Origin: Azoarcus sp.
Lineage (GTDB): Bacteria > Pseudomonadota > Gammaproteobacteria > Burkholderiales > Rhodocyclaceae
Direction: 5' to 3'
Assembly (NCBI GenBank): GCA_030656215.1
Contig: JAUSOD010000036.1
Coordinates: 1-50,985, forward strand
Length of the DNA: 50,985 nucleotides
The notes below the pieces were generated by a model, which worked only from the letters and a program-made list of their open reading frames with translations, was not told the origin of the DNA and made no database searches. Positions within the stretch are counted from its first letter, which is position 1; each line of letters opens with the position of its first letter. Below are positions 1-8,162 of this stretch, piece by piece. A program made the position numbers and the translations under genes.

Positions 1-525
1 GGTCAACGCCTCGCGCACGGTGACGCCATCGTGGTCGGCACGGGTAAGCGCGTGTTCGAGGCTGAAGGCATCGCAATACACGCCCGAGCCCATCATCACC
101 GGGACAAAGCGCGAGCCCTCTTCATTGGTCCACACGCAGACCTCGATTGGCGCCTCGGTCCGGATGCCATGCCGGTTGAGCGTGCGGATGACCTCCAGCC
201 CGGCCATCACGCCGTAATTGCCGTCGAACTTGCCGCCGGTGGGCTGGGTGTCGATGTGACTGCCAGTGCCGACCGGCGGCAGCTCGTCACGAACGCCGGC
301 GCGGCGGGCGAAGATGTTGCCGATCCGATCGATACGAATGGCGCAGCCCTCGGCCCGACACCAGTCCGCGAACAGATCCCGCGCCTGGCGATCGAGCTCG
401 GTGAGCGCGAGACGGCACACCCCGCCCCTGGCGGTGGCGCCAAGCTGCGCCAGATCCATCAACGACTGCCACAGGCGCCCGCCGTCGATCGCGAGCGCGG
501 CGGTGGATTGAATTCGATCGTTCAT
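1..525 (-). CDS. Zn-dependent hydrolase of the hydantoinase/carbamoylase (M20-like) family, partial; probable N-carbamoyl-beta-alanine or related amidohydrolase
   Basis: This reads from the ATG at 525 as an open frame of 175 codons that leaves the window, so only the N-terminal part is present (family length is about 410-420 residues). Two family signatures are visible. One is GTGSHIDTQPTGGKFDGNYG, whose His and Asp are metal ligands and substrate-pocket residues. The other is the WTNEEGSRF motif, with the acidic metal-binding/catalytic pair. Members cleave carbamoyl amides such as N-carbamoyl-beta-alanine, N-carbamoyl-L-amino acids or allantoate with release of CO2 and NH3. The gene follows mmsA by 17 bp on the same strand, behind an omega-amino acid aminotransferase. 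That context favours beta-ureidopropionase activity in reductive pyrimidine breakdown over allantoate hydrolysis. The substrate is inferred from context only. Confidence 0.85.
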   Translation of the reverse strand, partial: MNDRIQSTAALAIDGGRLWQSLMDLAQLGATARGGVCRLALTELDRQARDLFADWCRAEGCAIRIDRIGNIFARRAGVRDELPPVGTGSHIDTQPTGGKFDGNYGVMAGLEVIRTLNRHGIRTEAPIEVCVWTNEEGSRFVPVMMGSGVYCDAFSLEHALTRADHDGVTVREALT

Positions 526-542
526 CGGTGACGGCCTCGCGC

Positions 543-2036
543 TTAACCGTTGCTCGGAAAGGCGAATTGCGCCTTCTCGACCCCAGCCGTGTGCCAGCGC
601 TGAGTGAGGGTCTTGCGCCGGGTGTAGAAGCGCACCGAGTCAGGCCCGTAGGCGTACAGATCGCCGAACAGCGAGCGCTTCCAGCCACCGAAGCTCTGGC
701 ACGCCACCGGCACCGGCAAGGGCACGTTCACCCCCACCATGCCGACCTGCACGCTGTCGCTGAAGTGCCGCGCCACCGCGCCGTCGCGGGTGAACACGCA
801 GGTGCCGTTGCCGAACTCGTGCGCGTCGATCAGCGCGATCGCCTCCTGCAGCGTGGCGACGCGAACCACCGCCAGCACCGGGCCGAAGATCTCTTCGCGA
901 TACACGCGCATGGACGGCTGCACATGATCGAACAGGGTGCCGCCGAGGAAGAAGCCGGCCTCATGCCCGGCCACTTTCAGTCCGCGGCCATCGACCACCA
1001 GCTCGGCCCCCTCCTCGGCGCCGAGGTCGATATAGCTTCTCACCTTGTCGCGGTGCGCGCCGGTCACCAGCGGTCCCATGTCGAGCCCGCGCGCGCTGCC
1101 GTTGCCGATCGCCAGCGCCTCGACCTTGGGCTTGAGCCGCGCGACCAGCGCGTCACCCACTGCATCACCAACTGCGACCACCACCGAGATCGCCATGCAA
1201 CGCTCGCCGCAGGAGCCGTAGGCCGCACCCATGATCGCATTGACCGCGTTGTCCAGATCCGCGTCGGGCATCACCACCGCGTGGTTCTTGGCCCCGCCCA
1301 GGGCCTGCACGCGCTTGCCGTGGGCGGTGCCGGTGGCGTAGATGTACTCGGCGATCGGGGTCGAGCCAACAAAGCTCACCGCCTTCACCCGCGCATCGGT
1401 CAGCAGGGTGTCGACCGCTTCCTTGTCGCCGTTGACCACATTGAACACGCCCGCCGGCAGCCCGGCTGCGGTGAGGAGTTCGGCCAGGATCATTGCCGTG
1501 GAGGGATCTTTCTCCGACGGTTTGAGCACGAAGGTGTTGCCGCAGGCGATCGCCATCGGGAACATCCACATCGGCACCATCGCCGGGAAGTTGAACGGGG
1601 TGATGCCGGCCACAACGCCGAGCGGCGGGAACTCCGACCACGAATCGATCTCCGGCCCCACGTCTCGGCTGTGCTCGCCCTTCAGGAATTCGGGCGCGCC
1701 GCAGGCGTACTCGACCACCTCGATGCCGCGCGCGAGTTCGCCATGGGCGTCCTCCCACACCTTGCCGTGCTCGGCGACGATCGCGGCAACGATGCGGTCG
1801 GCGTTGATCTCGAGCAGCTCCTTGTACTTGAACAGCACCCGTGCGCGCTTGAGCGGCGGGGTCTTGCGCCAGGCGGGAAAAGCGGCCTCGGCGGCAGCGA
1901 TCGCGTGCTCTACGGTGGCGCGGCTGGCCATCGCAACCTGGCCGGTGGCGACACCGAGCGCGGGATTGAAGACCGGCGTCAGGCGGCTGCTGTCGGCCAC
2001 TGCCTGGCCATTGATGTAGTGTCCGATCGTGTTCAT
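543..2036 (-). CDS. mmsA: CoA-acylating (methyl)malonate-semialdehyde dehydrogenase
   Basis: The 497-residue product has the family's usual length and the aldehyde dehydrogenase fold. Visible landmarks are the NAD-site segment [16 protein letters not shown] (about 145-160), LKPSEKDPS (about 171), and the catalytic cysteine in [11 protein letters not shown] (Cys280), typical of MmsA/IolA rather than of hydrolytic ALDHs. It oxidises malonate or methylmalonate semialdehyde to acetyl-CoA or propionyl-CoA with CoA and NAD+. It lies between an omega-amino acid aminotransferase (45 bp upstream) and a carbamoylase-type hydrolase (17 bp downstream), all on the minus strand, so the semialdehyde is probably supplied by transamination of beta-alanine. 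Valine catabolism is an alternative role, but no other valine-pathway gene is nearby. Confidence 0.95.
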   Translation of the reverse strand: MNTIGHYINGQAVADSSRLTPVFNPALGVATGQVAMASRATVEHAIAAAEAAFPAWRKTPPLKRARVLFKYKELLEINADRIVAAIVAEHGKVWEDAHGELARGIEVVEYACGAPEFLKGEHSRDVGPEIDSWSEFPPLGVVAGITPFNFPAMVPMWMFPMAIACGNTFVLKPSEKDPSTAMILAELLTAAGLPAGVFNVVNGDKEAVDTLLTDARVKAVSFVGSTPIAEYIYATGTAHGKRVQALGGAKNHAVVMPDADLDNAVNAIMGAAYGSCGERCMAISVVVAVGDAVGDALVARLKPKVEALAIGNGSARGLDMGPLVTGAHRDKVRSYIDLGAEEGAELVVDGRGLKVAGHEAGFFLGGTLFDHVQPSMRVYREEIFGPVLAVVRVATLQEAIALIDAHEFGNGTCVFTRDGAVARHFSDSVQVGMVGVNVPLPVPVACQSFGGWKRSLFGDLYAYGPDSVRFYTRRKTLTQRWHTAGVEKAQFAFPSNG

Positions 2037-2081
2037 GCGCGTCGTCTCTGTATAGGTATGTTTGGGTGTGTCTGTCGCGGT

Positions 2082-3389
2082 TCAGGCCACCGCGCACAGC
2101 GCAGTGCGTACGGTGTCGAAAATACGCGCCAGTTCGTCCGGTGTCGAATCGAGGAAGGGCGAGAACTGCAGGATATCGCCGCCATTGCGCAACACCACGC
2201 CGGCCTCGAAGCATTTCAGGAACACCTCGAAACCGCGCGCACCGGGTTCACCCGGCCGTGCGGCAAGTTCGATGCCGCCCATCAGGCCGAAGTTGCGGAT
2301 ATCGACCACGTGCGGCGCGTCCCTGAGGGCATGGATCGCCTCCTCGAACACTGGTTCCAGCGCCAGCGCGCGGGCAAAGCTGTCTTCCTCGCGATACACC
2401 TGCAGCGTCGCCAGGCCGGCTGCGGCGGCGACCGGATGGCCCGAGTAAGTGTAGCCGTGGAACAACTCCACCGCATTGGCCGGACCCTGCATCAGCGCCT
2501 GATGGATCTCCTCGCGCACGATCACCGCCCCCATCGGCACCACCCCGTTGGTGAGCCCCTTGGCGGTGGTGATGATGTCCGGCGTGACGCCGAAACGGGT
2601 GGAGGCAAACGGCGCCCCGACACGACCGAAAGCGGTGATGACTTCATCGAAGATCAGCAGGATGCCGTACTTGTCACAGATTTCGCGCAAGCGCTGCAGA
2701 TAGCCGATGGGCGGCACCAGGATGCCGGTGGAACCCGCCACCGGCTCCACGATCAGTGCCGCGATGTTGGAGCCATCGTGCAGCGCGACCAGACGCTCGA
2801 GGTCCTCCGCCAGGTCCAGCCCCCAGTTCGGCTGACCGCGGGTGTAAGCCATGTCCGCCTGGCTGTAGGTGTGGCGGATGTGATCGACGCCGGGCAGCAG
2901 CGTTGCACTGAACACCTTGCGATTGCCCGGGATACCACCGACCGACATGCCGCCGAAATTCACCCCGTGATAGCCCCGCTCGCGCCCGATCAATCGGGTA
3001 CGCTGGCCCTCCCCGCGGGCCCGGTGAAAGGCAAGCGCGATCTTGAGCGCAGTGTCGGCCGACTCCGAACCCGAGTTGGTGAAGAACACCCGGGTCAGAC
3101 CCGCCGGCGCCAGCTCCACTACTTCGCGCGCCAGCGCAATGGCGCGATCGTTGGTAACCTGGAAGCCCATGCTGTAGTCGAGTGTGGCCACCTGCTCCTG
3201 CACCGCGGCGACGATCTTCGGATGGCAATGCCCCAGCCCCGAGGTCCACAAACCCGAAAAGGCGTCGAGTAGCTGACTTCCGTCCTCGGCCGTGTAGTAG
3301 TGGCCGCGTGCAGCCTTGATCACCCGCGGCGCTTTCCAGAAGGCGCGGTTGGCGGTATAGGGGAGCCAGAAGGCCTGGTCGTGGTCCAT
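2082..3389 (-). CDS. Class III (omega-amino acid--pyruvate) aminotransferase, probable beta-alanine:pyruvate transaminase
   Basis: This is a fold-type I, class III PLP aminotransferase of 435 residues. It shows the N-terminal MDHDQAFWLPYTANR typical of omega-amino acid:pyruvate transaminases, a phosphate-binding NSGSES motif (about 105), the PLP-ring aspartate in LLIFDEV (Asp248), and the Schiff-base lysine in TTAKGLTNG (Lys277). I chose the ATG at 3389 because an AAGGA element lies 8 bp upstream; in-frame ATGs at 3398 and 3410 would add 3 or 7 residues. It would convert beta-alanine to malonate semialdehyde for the adjacent MmsA, giving a hydrolase, transaminase and dehydrogenase sequence. 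Polyamine or GABA amino donors are possible alternatives. It is the first gene of the operon. Confidence 0.9.
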   Translation of the reverse strand: MDHDQAFWLPYTANRAFWKAPRVIKAARGHYYTAEDGSQLLDAFSGLWTSGLGHCHPKIVAAVQEQVATLDYSMGFQVTNDRAIALAREVVELAPAGLTRVFFTNSGSESADTALKIALAFHRARGEGQRTRLIGRERGYHGVNFGGMSVGGIPGNRKVFSATLLPGVDHIRHTYSQADMAYTRGQPNWGLDLAEDLERLVALHDGSNIAALIVEPVAGSTGILVPPIGYLQRLREICDKYGILLIFDEVITAFGRVGAPFASTRFGVTPDIITTAKGLTNGVVPMGAVIVREEIHQALMQGPANAVELFHGYTYSGHPVAAAAGLATLQVYREEDSFARALALEPVFEEAIHALRDAPHVVDIRNFGLMGGIELAARPGEPGARGFEVFLKCFEAGVVLRNGGDILQFSPFLDSTPDELARIFDTVRTALCAVA

Positions 3390-3704
3390 GGAAGACATCC
3401 TTGATGACATGTCTGCATCCTAGCCCCCCGCTCAGGTGCAGAAAACCACTGTTAACGACAGCGAAGTTTCGGCCGAACGAAACTTTGCTAATCGCCACGC
3501 ATGGGCAGCCTGACCCATTCAGTCGGGGGCACCGGAGGAACGACGCCTCAAATTCGCGACTACAAACTCACATATGGCGCAGTCCGGTGCGAATCAGCGG
3601 CAAACGCAGCACCGGATGGCCGGGCACTGATGCATACTCGCAGACCTGCCCGACGTATCCATCAACGGGCCTTCTCTCCAATTTCAGCCGTCCGCACCCT
3701 GCCC
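3390..3704. other. Divergent intergenic region between the catabolic operon and the methyltransferase gene
   Basis: About 315 bp lie between two divergent genes. I see one strong palindrome (3461-3488, listed separately) and no regulator gene. The plus-strand frame is open from 3501, so an N-terminal extension of the methyltransferase cannot be excluded, but its residues look non-conserved and no Shine-Dalgarno sequence supports an earlier ATG. Confidence 0.5.
3461..3488. promoter_or_regulatory. Perfect inverted repeat, candidate operator of the downstream minus-strand operon
   Basis: AAGTTTCG (3464-3471) and CGAAACTT (3478-3485) form an exact 8-bp inverted repeat around a 6-bp centre, GCCGAA. 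GC/GC pairs extend the symmetry at the outer ends. It sits 72-99 bp upstream of the aminotransferase start. No T-run follows, so it looks like a protein-binding site rather than a terminator. It does not match the known RutR site (TTGACCA-type). The regulator is unknown. Confidence 0.45.
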
Positions 3705-4721
3705 ATGATTCCGTCCCTGCCCGACCTGCTTGCCGCCAGCCTCGCCGCCCGCGCGCCCCTCATCGAACAACTGGAGGCCGAACAGACCAACACCTGGCGG
3801 CTGTTCCACGGCAGCGTCGAAGGCGCACCGGGCCTGACCGTCGACCGTTATGGCGATCTTCTGCTTGCGCAGACCTTCCACCGCCCGCTCGCCGACGAGG
3901 ACCTCGCCACCCTCGAGTCCTTTTACGGCACCGCCTATCCTGGCCTGCCCCTGATCTGGAACGACCGCAGCCAGTCGAATTCGCGTATCGCCAACGTGCT
4001 GTCGGAAGAACAGACCGCGATCGCACAGGCGCCGCGCGAGATCCTGGAGTTGGGCGTACGCTACCGCTTCCAGGCGCGGCATGCGGGGCAGGATCCGTGG
4101 CTGTTCCTCGACCTGCGCGCCGCCCGTCGCCGGGTCATGCAGGAAGCGATGGGAAAATCGCTGCTCAACGTTTTTGCCTACACCTGCGGGGTCGGCATTG
4201 CCGCCGCCAAGGCCGGTGCGCGCCATGTGGTGAACGTGGACTTCTCCGAATCGAGCATCGCGATCGGCAAGGAAAACGCCCGCCTCAACGAGTTGCCGAT
4301 CCGCGTGCGCTTCATCCGCAGCGACGCCTTCGCCGCCCTGCGCCAGTTCTCCGGCATCGGCCAGCCGGAGCGGGTCCGAGGCAAGCGCATGCCGCCATTT
4401 CCGGTGCTCGAAGCACATCAGTTCGACCTCGTCTTCCTCGATCCGCCGCGCTACGCCCGCAGCCCCTTCGGCGTGGTCGACCTGGTCAAGGACTACCCCG
4501 CCCTGTTCAAACCCGCACTGCTCTCCACCGCCGAGGGCGGCACCCTGATCTGCTGCAACAACGTCGCCCAGGTCAATCGCGAAGCATGGATCGAGCAGCT
4601 CGAACGCAGCGCCAAGAAGGCCGGCCGGCCCATCCGCGAGATCGAGTGGATCACGCCGGAAGCGGACTTCCCCAGCCCGGACGGCAATCCGCCACTGAAG
4701 ATTGCGCTCTTGCGCGTGTGA
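3705..4721 (+). CDS. Class I SAM-dependent methyltransferase, RlmI/RlmK-like (probable RNA m5C-type)
   Basis: The 338-residue protein has the layout of the RlmI-like branch of rRNA methyltransferases. An N-terminal part carries GLTVDRYGDLLLAQ. It is followed by a Rossmann domain with motif I (LLNVFAYTCGVGIAAAKAGA), an acidic ribose-binding strand (VVNVDFSESSIAIGKENA) and the active-site loop FLDPPRYARSPFG. A late cysteine-rich segment, GGTLICCNNVAQ, corresponds to the catalytic Cys region of the family. A PUA domain is not obvious, so it may be a shortened relative rather than RlmI itself; the target nucleotide cannot be assigned. The start at 3705 is chosen from the beginning of conserved-looking sequence, and no clear Shine-Dalgarno sequence is seen. 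It ends 81 bp before a terminator shared with the convergent tRNA-Ser. Confidence 0.8.
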   Translation: MIPSLPDLLAASLAARAPLIEQLEAEQTNTWRLFHGSVEGAPGLTVDRYGDLLLAQTFHRPLADEDLATLESFYGTAYPGLPLIWNDRSQSNSRIANVLSEEQTAIAQAPREILELGVRYRFQARHAGQDPWLFLDLRAARRRVMQEAMGKSLLNVFAYTCGVGIAAAKAGARHVVNVDFSESSIAIGKENARLNELPIRVRFIRSDAFAALRQFSGIGQPERVRGKRMPPFPVLEAHQFDLVFLDPPRYARSPFGVVDLVKDYPALFKPALLSTAEGGTLICCNNVAQVNREAWIEQLERSAKKAGRPIREIEWITPEADFPSPDGNPPLKIALLRV

Positions 4722-4802
4722 GTTCGCTTGGCCCCTGTATCGCCGATGACGAGAAAGATTGCCAAAAGCCAGGGGGCCGCACCTGAAAGCCGACATCCAT
4801 GA

Positions 4803-4838
4803 CAGCAAAAAAGCGCCCCGAAAGGCGCTTTTTTGCTG
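4803..4838. terminator. Bidirectional intrinsic terminator
   Basis: A perfect 15-bp inverted repeat (4803-4817 with 4824-4838) has the GC-rich core AGCGCC/GGCGCT, flanked by six A on one side and six T on the other. It gives a hairpin with a U-tract on both strands. It lies between the plus-strand methyltransferase and the minus-strand tRNA-Ser and can serve both. Confidence 0.9.
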
Positions 4839-4844
4839 AATGTA

Positions 4845-4932
4845 TGGCGGAAGAGGTGAGATTCGAACTCACGGACCCTTGCGGGTCGCCGGTTTTCAAG
4901 ACCGGTGCAATCGACCACTCTGCCACTCTTCC
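4845..4932 (-). tRNA. tRNA-Ser (anticodon TGA)
   Basis: The 88-nt cloverleaf has acceptor GGAAGAG paired with CTCTTCC, discriminator G and an encoded CCA (4845-4847). The anticodon stem CCGGT/ACCGG encloses CTTGAAA, giving anticodon TGA for UCA codons. A long variable arm, as expected for serine tRNA, and GTTCGAATC in the T-arm are visible. Confidence 0.97.
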
Positions 4933-4987
4933 GAAGGTCGCGGAGTATACCACCAGCTGCGCAGCTTGCTGCAGTCGCATCGTCGAT

Positions 4988-6289
4988 TCAGCGCCGCTCG
5001 AACAGCGCGATCGACTCCACGTGCGAAGTCTGCGGGAACATGTTGGCGATGCCTGCGCCGCGTAGCACGTAGCCCTTCTCGAGCACCAGTACCGCAGCAT
5101 CGCGGGCCAAGGTCGAGGGGTTACAGGAGACGTACACGATACGCTGCGGCATCTGCTGATCGGACAAGGCCCTGACCACCGCGAACGCGCCTTCGCGCGG
5201 GGGGTCGATCAGCAGCTTGTCGAGCCGGCCGAGGGCAGCGAGGCTGTCTTCGGTGGCATCGAACAGGTTGGCGGCGTGGAACTCGGTGTGCGCAGCGAGC
5301 CCGTTGCGTCGGGCATTCTCGACTGCGCGTGCGACCAGGCTATCGCTGCCCTCGACGCCAACCACGTTTGCGCCTGATCGAGCGATTGGCAGGCTGAAAT
5401 TACCCAGGCCACAGAACAGGTCGGCGATGCGTTCACCGGGCTGCGGATCCAGGAGCTGCATCGCGCGCCTGATCAGCAGGCGGTTGATGTCAACGTTGAC
5501 CTGGGTGAAGTCGGTCGGCAGGAAGTCCAGCGCCACCTCGAACTCGGGCAGCGTGTAGCGCAGCCCTGGGCCGTTCTTGGGATGCAGTGCTTGCGCGGTG
5601 TCGGGACCACCCGGCTGCTGCCAGACCTGAACCCCCTCGGCATCGGCGAACGCTGCCAGGCGAGTCTCATCGGCGGCGGTGAAGACACCGAGGTTGCGGA
5701 ATACGAGTACGGTAAGGGCATCGCTGACCGCGACCTCGATCTGCGGCAGTCGGTCCGGTGCCGACAGCCCGCTCACCAACTCGCGCAGGCGCGGCAGCAT
5801 CGCCGAAAGGTGGGGAGGCAGAACATCGCACGACTGCATGTCGGCGATCTGGCTCGAACGCCGCTCGTGGAAACCGATCAGCACGCAATGTGTCTTCGGC
5901 ACCACGCGCATGCTGATGCGGGCGCGGTAGCGGTAGCCCCAGGCGGGGCCGTGAATCGCCGGGTAAATGATCTCCGGCTTCAGTTTGCCGATGCGCCGAA
6001 GCGCCTCCTCGAGCACCCGTTGCTTGGCGGCCGTTTGCGCAGCCGGATCCAGGTGCTGCAGCGAGCAGCCACCACAGGTGCCGAAGTGCGGGCAGCGCGG
6101 AGCGACCCGCTGGGCGCTAGCACGGATGATGCGGGTCGCCTCGGCCTGATCATAGGTCGGGCGACTGCGATGGACCGTGTATTCGACGGTTTCGCCCGGC
6201 AGCGCACCTTCGACGAATACCGCCTTGCCGTCAACACGGGCGACACCACGGCCTTCGTGATCAAGCGACTCGATGACTGCAATGGGCAT
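4988..6289 (-). CDS. rlmD: 23S rRNA (uracil(1939)-C(5))-methyltransferase RlmD
   Basis: The 433-residue product matches the length of E. coli RlmD. An N-terminal TRAM domain begins MPIAVIESLDHEGRG. The [4Fe-4S] cluster cysteines are C-x5-C-x2-C (Cys66, 72, 75) with a fourth at Cys154. The SAM site is DLFCGLGNFSLPIA (about 290-303), with an IDPPREG loop (about 361) and the nucleophilic cysteine in YVSCNPSTLARD (Cys389). It methylates U1939 of 23S rRNA. I chose the start at 6289 because translation upstream does not resemble the family and MPIAVIE is where the TRAM domain begins. It is divergent from roxA, another ribosome-modifying gene, about 100 bp away. Confidence 0.95.
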   Translation of the reverse strand: MPIAVIESLDHEGRGVARVDGKAVFVEGALPGETVEYTVHRSRPTYDQAEATRIIRASAQRVAPRCPHFGTCGGCSLQHLDPAAQTAAKQRVLEEALRRIGKLKPEIIYPAIHGPAWGYRYRARISMRVVPKTHCVLIGFHERRSSQIADMQSCDVLPPHLSAMLPRLRELVSGLSAPDRLPQIEVAVSDALTVLVFRNLGVFTAADETRLAAFADAEGVQVWQQPGGPDTAQALHPKNGPGLRYTLPEFEVALDFLPTDFTQVNVDINRLLIRRAMQLLDPQPGERIADLFCGLGNFSLPIARSGANVVGVEGSDSLVARAVENARRNGLAAHTEFHAANLFDATEDSLAALGRLDKLLIDPPREGAFAVVRALSDQQMPQRIVYVSCNPSTLARDAAVLVLEKGYVLRGAGIANMFPQTSHVESIALFERR

Positions 6290-6379
6290 GATGCGTCCGA
6301 ACGGGAAAAAACGCGCGATTCTACCGCAAAGGAAGCCTGCTTCAGGCATGCAGGCCGAGCGGCGGCCGGCGGTGCCCAC

Positions 6380-6385
6380 TATAAT
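6380..6385 (+). promoter_or_regulatory. Consensus -10 hexamer immediately upstream of roxA
   Basis: TATAAT at 6380-6385 matches the sigma-70 -10 consensus exactly and ends 7 bp before the chosen ATG at 6393. The hexamer at the expected -35 position (17 bp upstream) is GC-rich and does not resemble TTGACA, so the promoter call is tentative. Confidence 0.4.
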
Positions 6386-6392
6386 GCGCGCC

Positions 6393-7532
6393 ATGATGAC
6401 CACACTGCTCGGGGGCCTTTCGCCCCGCCAGTTCCTTGAGGAATACTGGCAAAAGAAACCCCTACTCGTCCGCCAGGCGGTACCCGGATTCACCGGCGTA
6501 GTGTCGCGCGACACGCTGTTCGACCTGGCCTGCGACCCCGATGTGGAATCGCGCTACGTGCGCTATCAGCCCGACACGCCGGGCAGCACCTGGTCGGTGG
6601 AGCACGGCCCGCAGACCCGCGGCCGATTACGCGGCAAGAAGCACCCGTGGACAGTGCTGGTGCAGGGGCTCAACCTGTGGGTGCCGGCGGGCGACAAGCT
6701 GCTGCACAGCTTCGATTTCATCCCGCAGGCCCGGCTCGATGACCTGATGGTGAGCTACGCGGTGGATGGTGGCGGCGTGGGGCCGCACTTCGACAACTAC
6801 GATGTATTCCTGCTGCAGGGCATCGGCCAGCGCCGCTGGCAGATTGCGGACCAGGACGACCGCAGCCTGGTGGAGGATGCCCCCTTACGTATCCTCAAGA
6901 ACTTCAAGCCCGCTCACGACTGGGTACTGGAACCCGGAGACATGCTCTACCTTCCGCCACACTGGGCCCACAACGGCATCGCGATCGGCGAGTGCACCAC
7001 TTATTCGATCGGTTTCCGCACCCCGACCGCGCAGGAACTCGGCAGCGAATTTCTTGCCTGGATGCAGGAGCGACTGTGCCTGGACGGCGTGTATTCCGAC
7101 CCTGAGCTCGAACTTCAGGCCGACTCGGCCATGATCGGCCCGAAGATGATCGACCAGATCGAGCAGATGCTCAACCGCATCAGGTGGACGCGCAAGGATG
7201 TGGCCGAGTTCGTTGGCGAGTACCTGACCGAACCCAAGTCCCATATTTTCTTCGAGCCGCCAGAGAAAGCCATCAGCCGCAAGGCGTTTGAGCGGACCGT
7301 CAAACAGCAGGGTTTTGCGCTGGATGCGCGCTCGCTGCTGCTTTGGTCAGAAGCCGGCTTCCATCTGAACGGAGAACCGGTCGAGTTCGATGCGGCGGAT
7401 CGCGACATGCTTGCCGAACTCGCCCACCGTCGCAGCCTGAAGGGCGGACAGGCCATGTCTGCAGGATTGCTCGATATGCTCTACATCTGGTACGAGGATG
7501 GCTTCGGACATCCTGGTGAAGACCATGAATGA
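6393..7532 (+). CDS. roxA: Ribosomal protein L16 arginine hydroxylase-like 2-oxoglutarate oxygenase (RoxA/YcfD family, JmjC/cupin)
   Basis: The 379-residue protein begins with LGGLSPRQFLEEYWQKKPLLVRQA, characteristic of YcfD-like ribosomal oxygenases. The Fe(II) triad is readable: His132 and Asp134 in GVGPHFDNYDVFLLQ and His193 in LYLPPHWAHNG. A C-terminal winged-helix-like region follows. The E. coli enzyme hydroxylates an arginine of ribosomal protein L16 using O2 and 2-oxoglutarate. The start is uncertain: ATGs at 6384, 6393 and 6396 are all in frame, none has a Shine-Dalgarno sequence, and a TATAAT stands just upstream. Its 3' end overlaps the next gene by 8 bp, suggesting coupled translation. 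RlmD, also ribosome-directed, is divergently encoded. Confidence 0.88.
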   Translation: MMTTLLGGLSPRQFLEEYWQKKPLLVRQAVPGFTGVVSRDTLFDLACDPDVESRYVRYQPDTPGSTWSVEHGPQTRGRLRGKKHPWTVLVQGLNLWVPAGDKLLHSFDFIPQARLDDLMVSYAVDGGGVGPHFDNYDVFLLQGIGQRRWQIADQDDRSLVEDAPLRILKNFKPAHDWVLEPGDMLYLPPHWAHNGIAIGECTTYSIGFRTPTAQELGSEFLAWMQERLCLDGVYSDPELELQADSAMIGPKMIDQIEQMLNRIRWTRKDVAEFVGEYLTEPKSHIFFEPPEKAISRKAFERTVKQQGFALDARSLLLWSEAGFHLNGEPVEFDAADRDMLAELAHRRSLKGGQAMSAGLLDMLYIWYEDGFGHPGEDHE

Positions 7533-8013
7533 CGCTGGTGAACACCCGATCGACAGCTGGTCGGAATACCGCACTGCGGTACTTGAAACCATCGCACGAG
7601 CCGGATCAACGCTGCGGATATTCGATCCCGATCTGAGTCAGACCGGGCTCGAGAGCATCGCCGGCGTCGACCTCCTGGGCGCCCTGTTACAAAGATCGGT
7701 GCAAGCCGAGGCGATCCGCATCCTGGTGCGGGACCCGGCCTTTCTTGAGCGTGACTGTCCGCGGCTGATGGCCCTGCTCACGCGCTTCGGCCACCGCATT
7801 GCAATCAGGATTGCCAGCGAAAGTCTGGCCATGCCCGAATCGGCATTCCTGATTGCCGACGGCGCACACCTCGTGATTCGCTTCCATCATGAGCGACCAC
7901 GCGGCAAGTGCTGCATCGAAGACGGCCACGCGGCATCCGAGCGCGACGCACAATTTGAAACACTTTGGGAAAGCGCTCGAACCGGCCCGGGCGGCGCGCC
8001 AATTGGCCTTTGA
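7525..8013 (+). CDS. Conserved-looking small protein, possibly PLD-like fold without HKD motif
   Basis: I do not recognise this 162-residue protein with certainty. It starts at 7525 with a GGTGAAG element 3 bp upstream and overlaps the end of roxA by 8 bp, so it is probably translationally coupled. The pattern GSTLRIFDPDLSQTGLES, then LLGALLQRS, AIRILVRDPAFLERDCPRL, HRIAIRIAS and SAFLIADGAHLVIRF is alternating strands and helices, and it resembles the phospholipase D-like fold. No HxKxxxxD motif is present, so catalysis of that type is not expected. No signal peptide or membrane segment is seen, so it is probably cytoplasmic. The function is unknown; the coupling to a ribosome hydroxylase is the only contextual hint. 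Confidence 0.75.
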   Translation: MNDAGEHPIDSWSEYRTAVLETIARAGSTLRIFDPDLSQTGLESIAGVDLLGALLQRSVQAEAIRILVRDPAFLERDCPRLMALLTRFGHRIAIRIASESLAMPESAFLIADGAHLVIRFHHERPRGKCCIEDGHAASERDAQFETLWESARTGPGGAPIGL

Positions 8014-8162
8014 CAGGGTTTTCAAAGATGTCGCAACGCAACAGCGATGGATAGCGCTTATCGTAACGTGCTAGCATCCTGCTGTTTCCGGCTCAGGCAA
8101 CTGTCGTTTTGCGGTGCCGGACAACTGCTGTCATCACCCCGATAATATAAGGAAAACAGAAC

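Noticed and set aside
528-3272. A 914-codon open frame on the plus strand across mmsA and the aminotransferase
   Set aside because: It is antisense to two clear enzymes and its translation is His/Arg/Ala-rich with no domain. It is an effect of high GC codon use.
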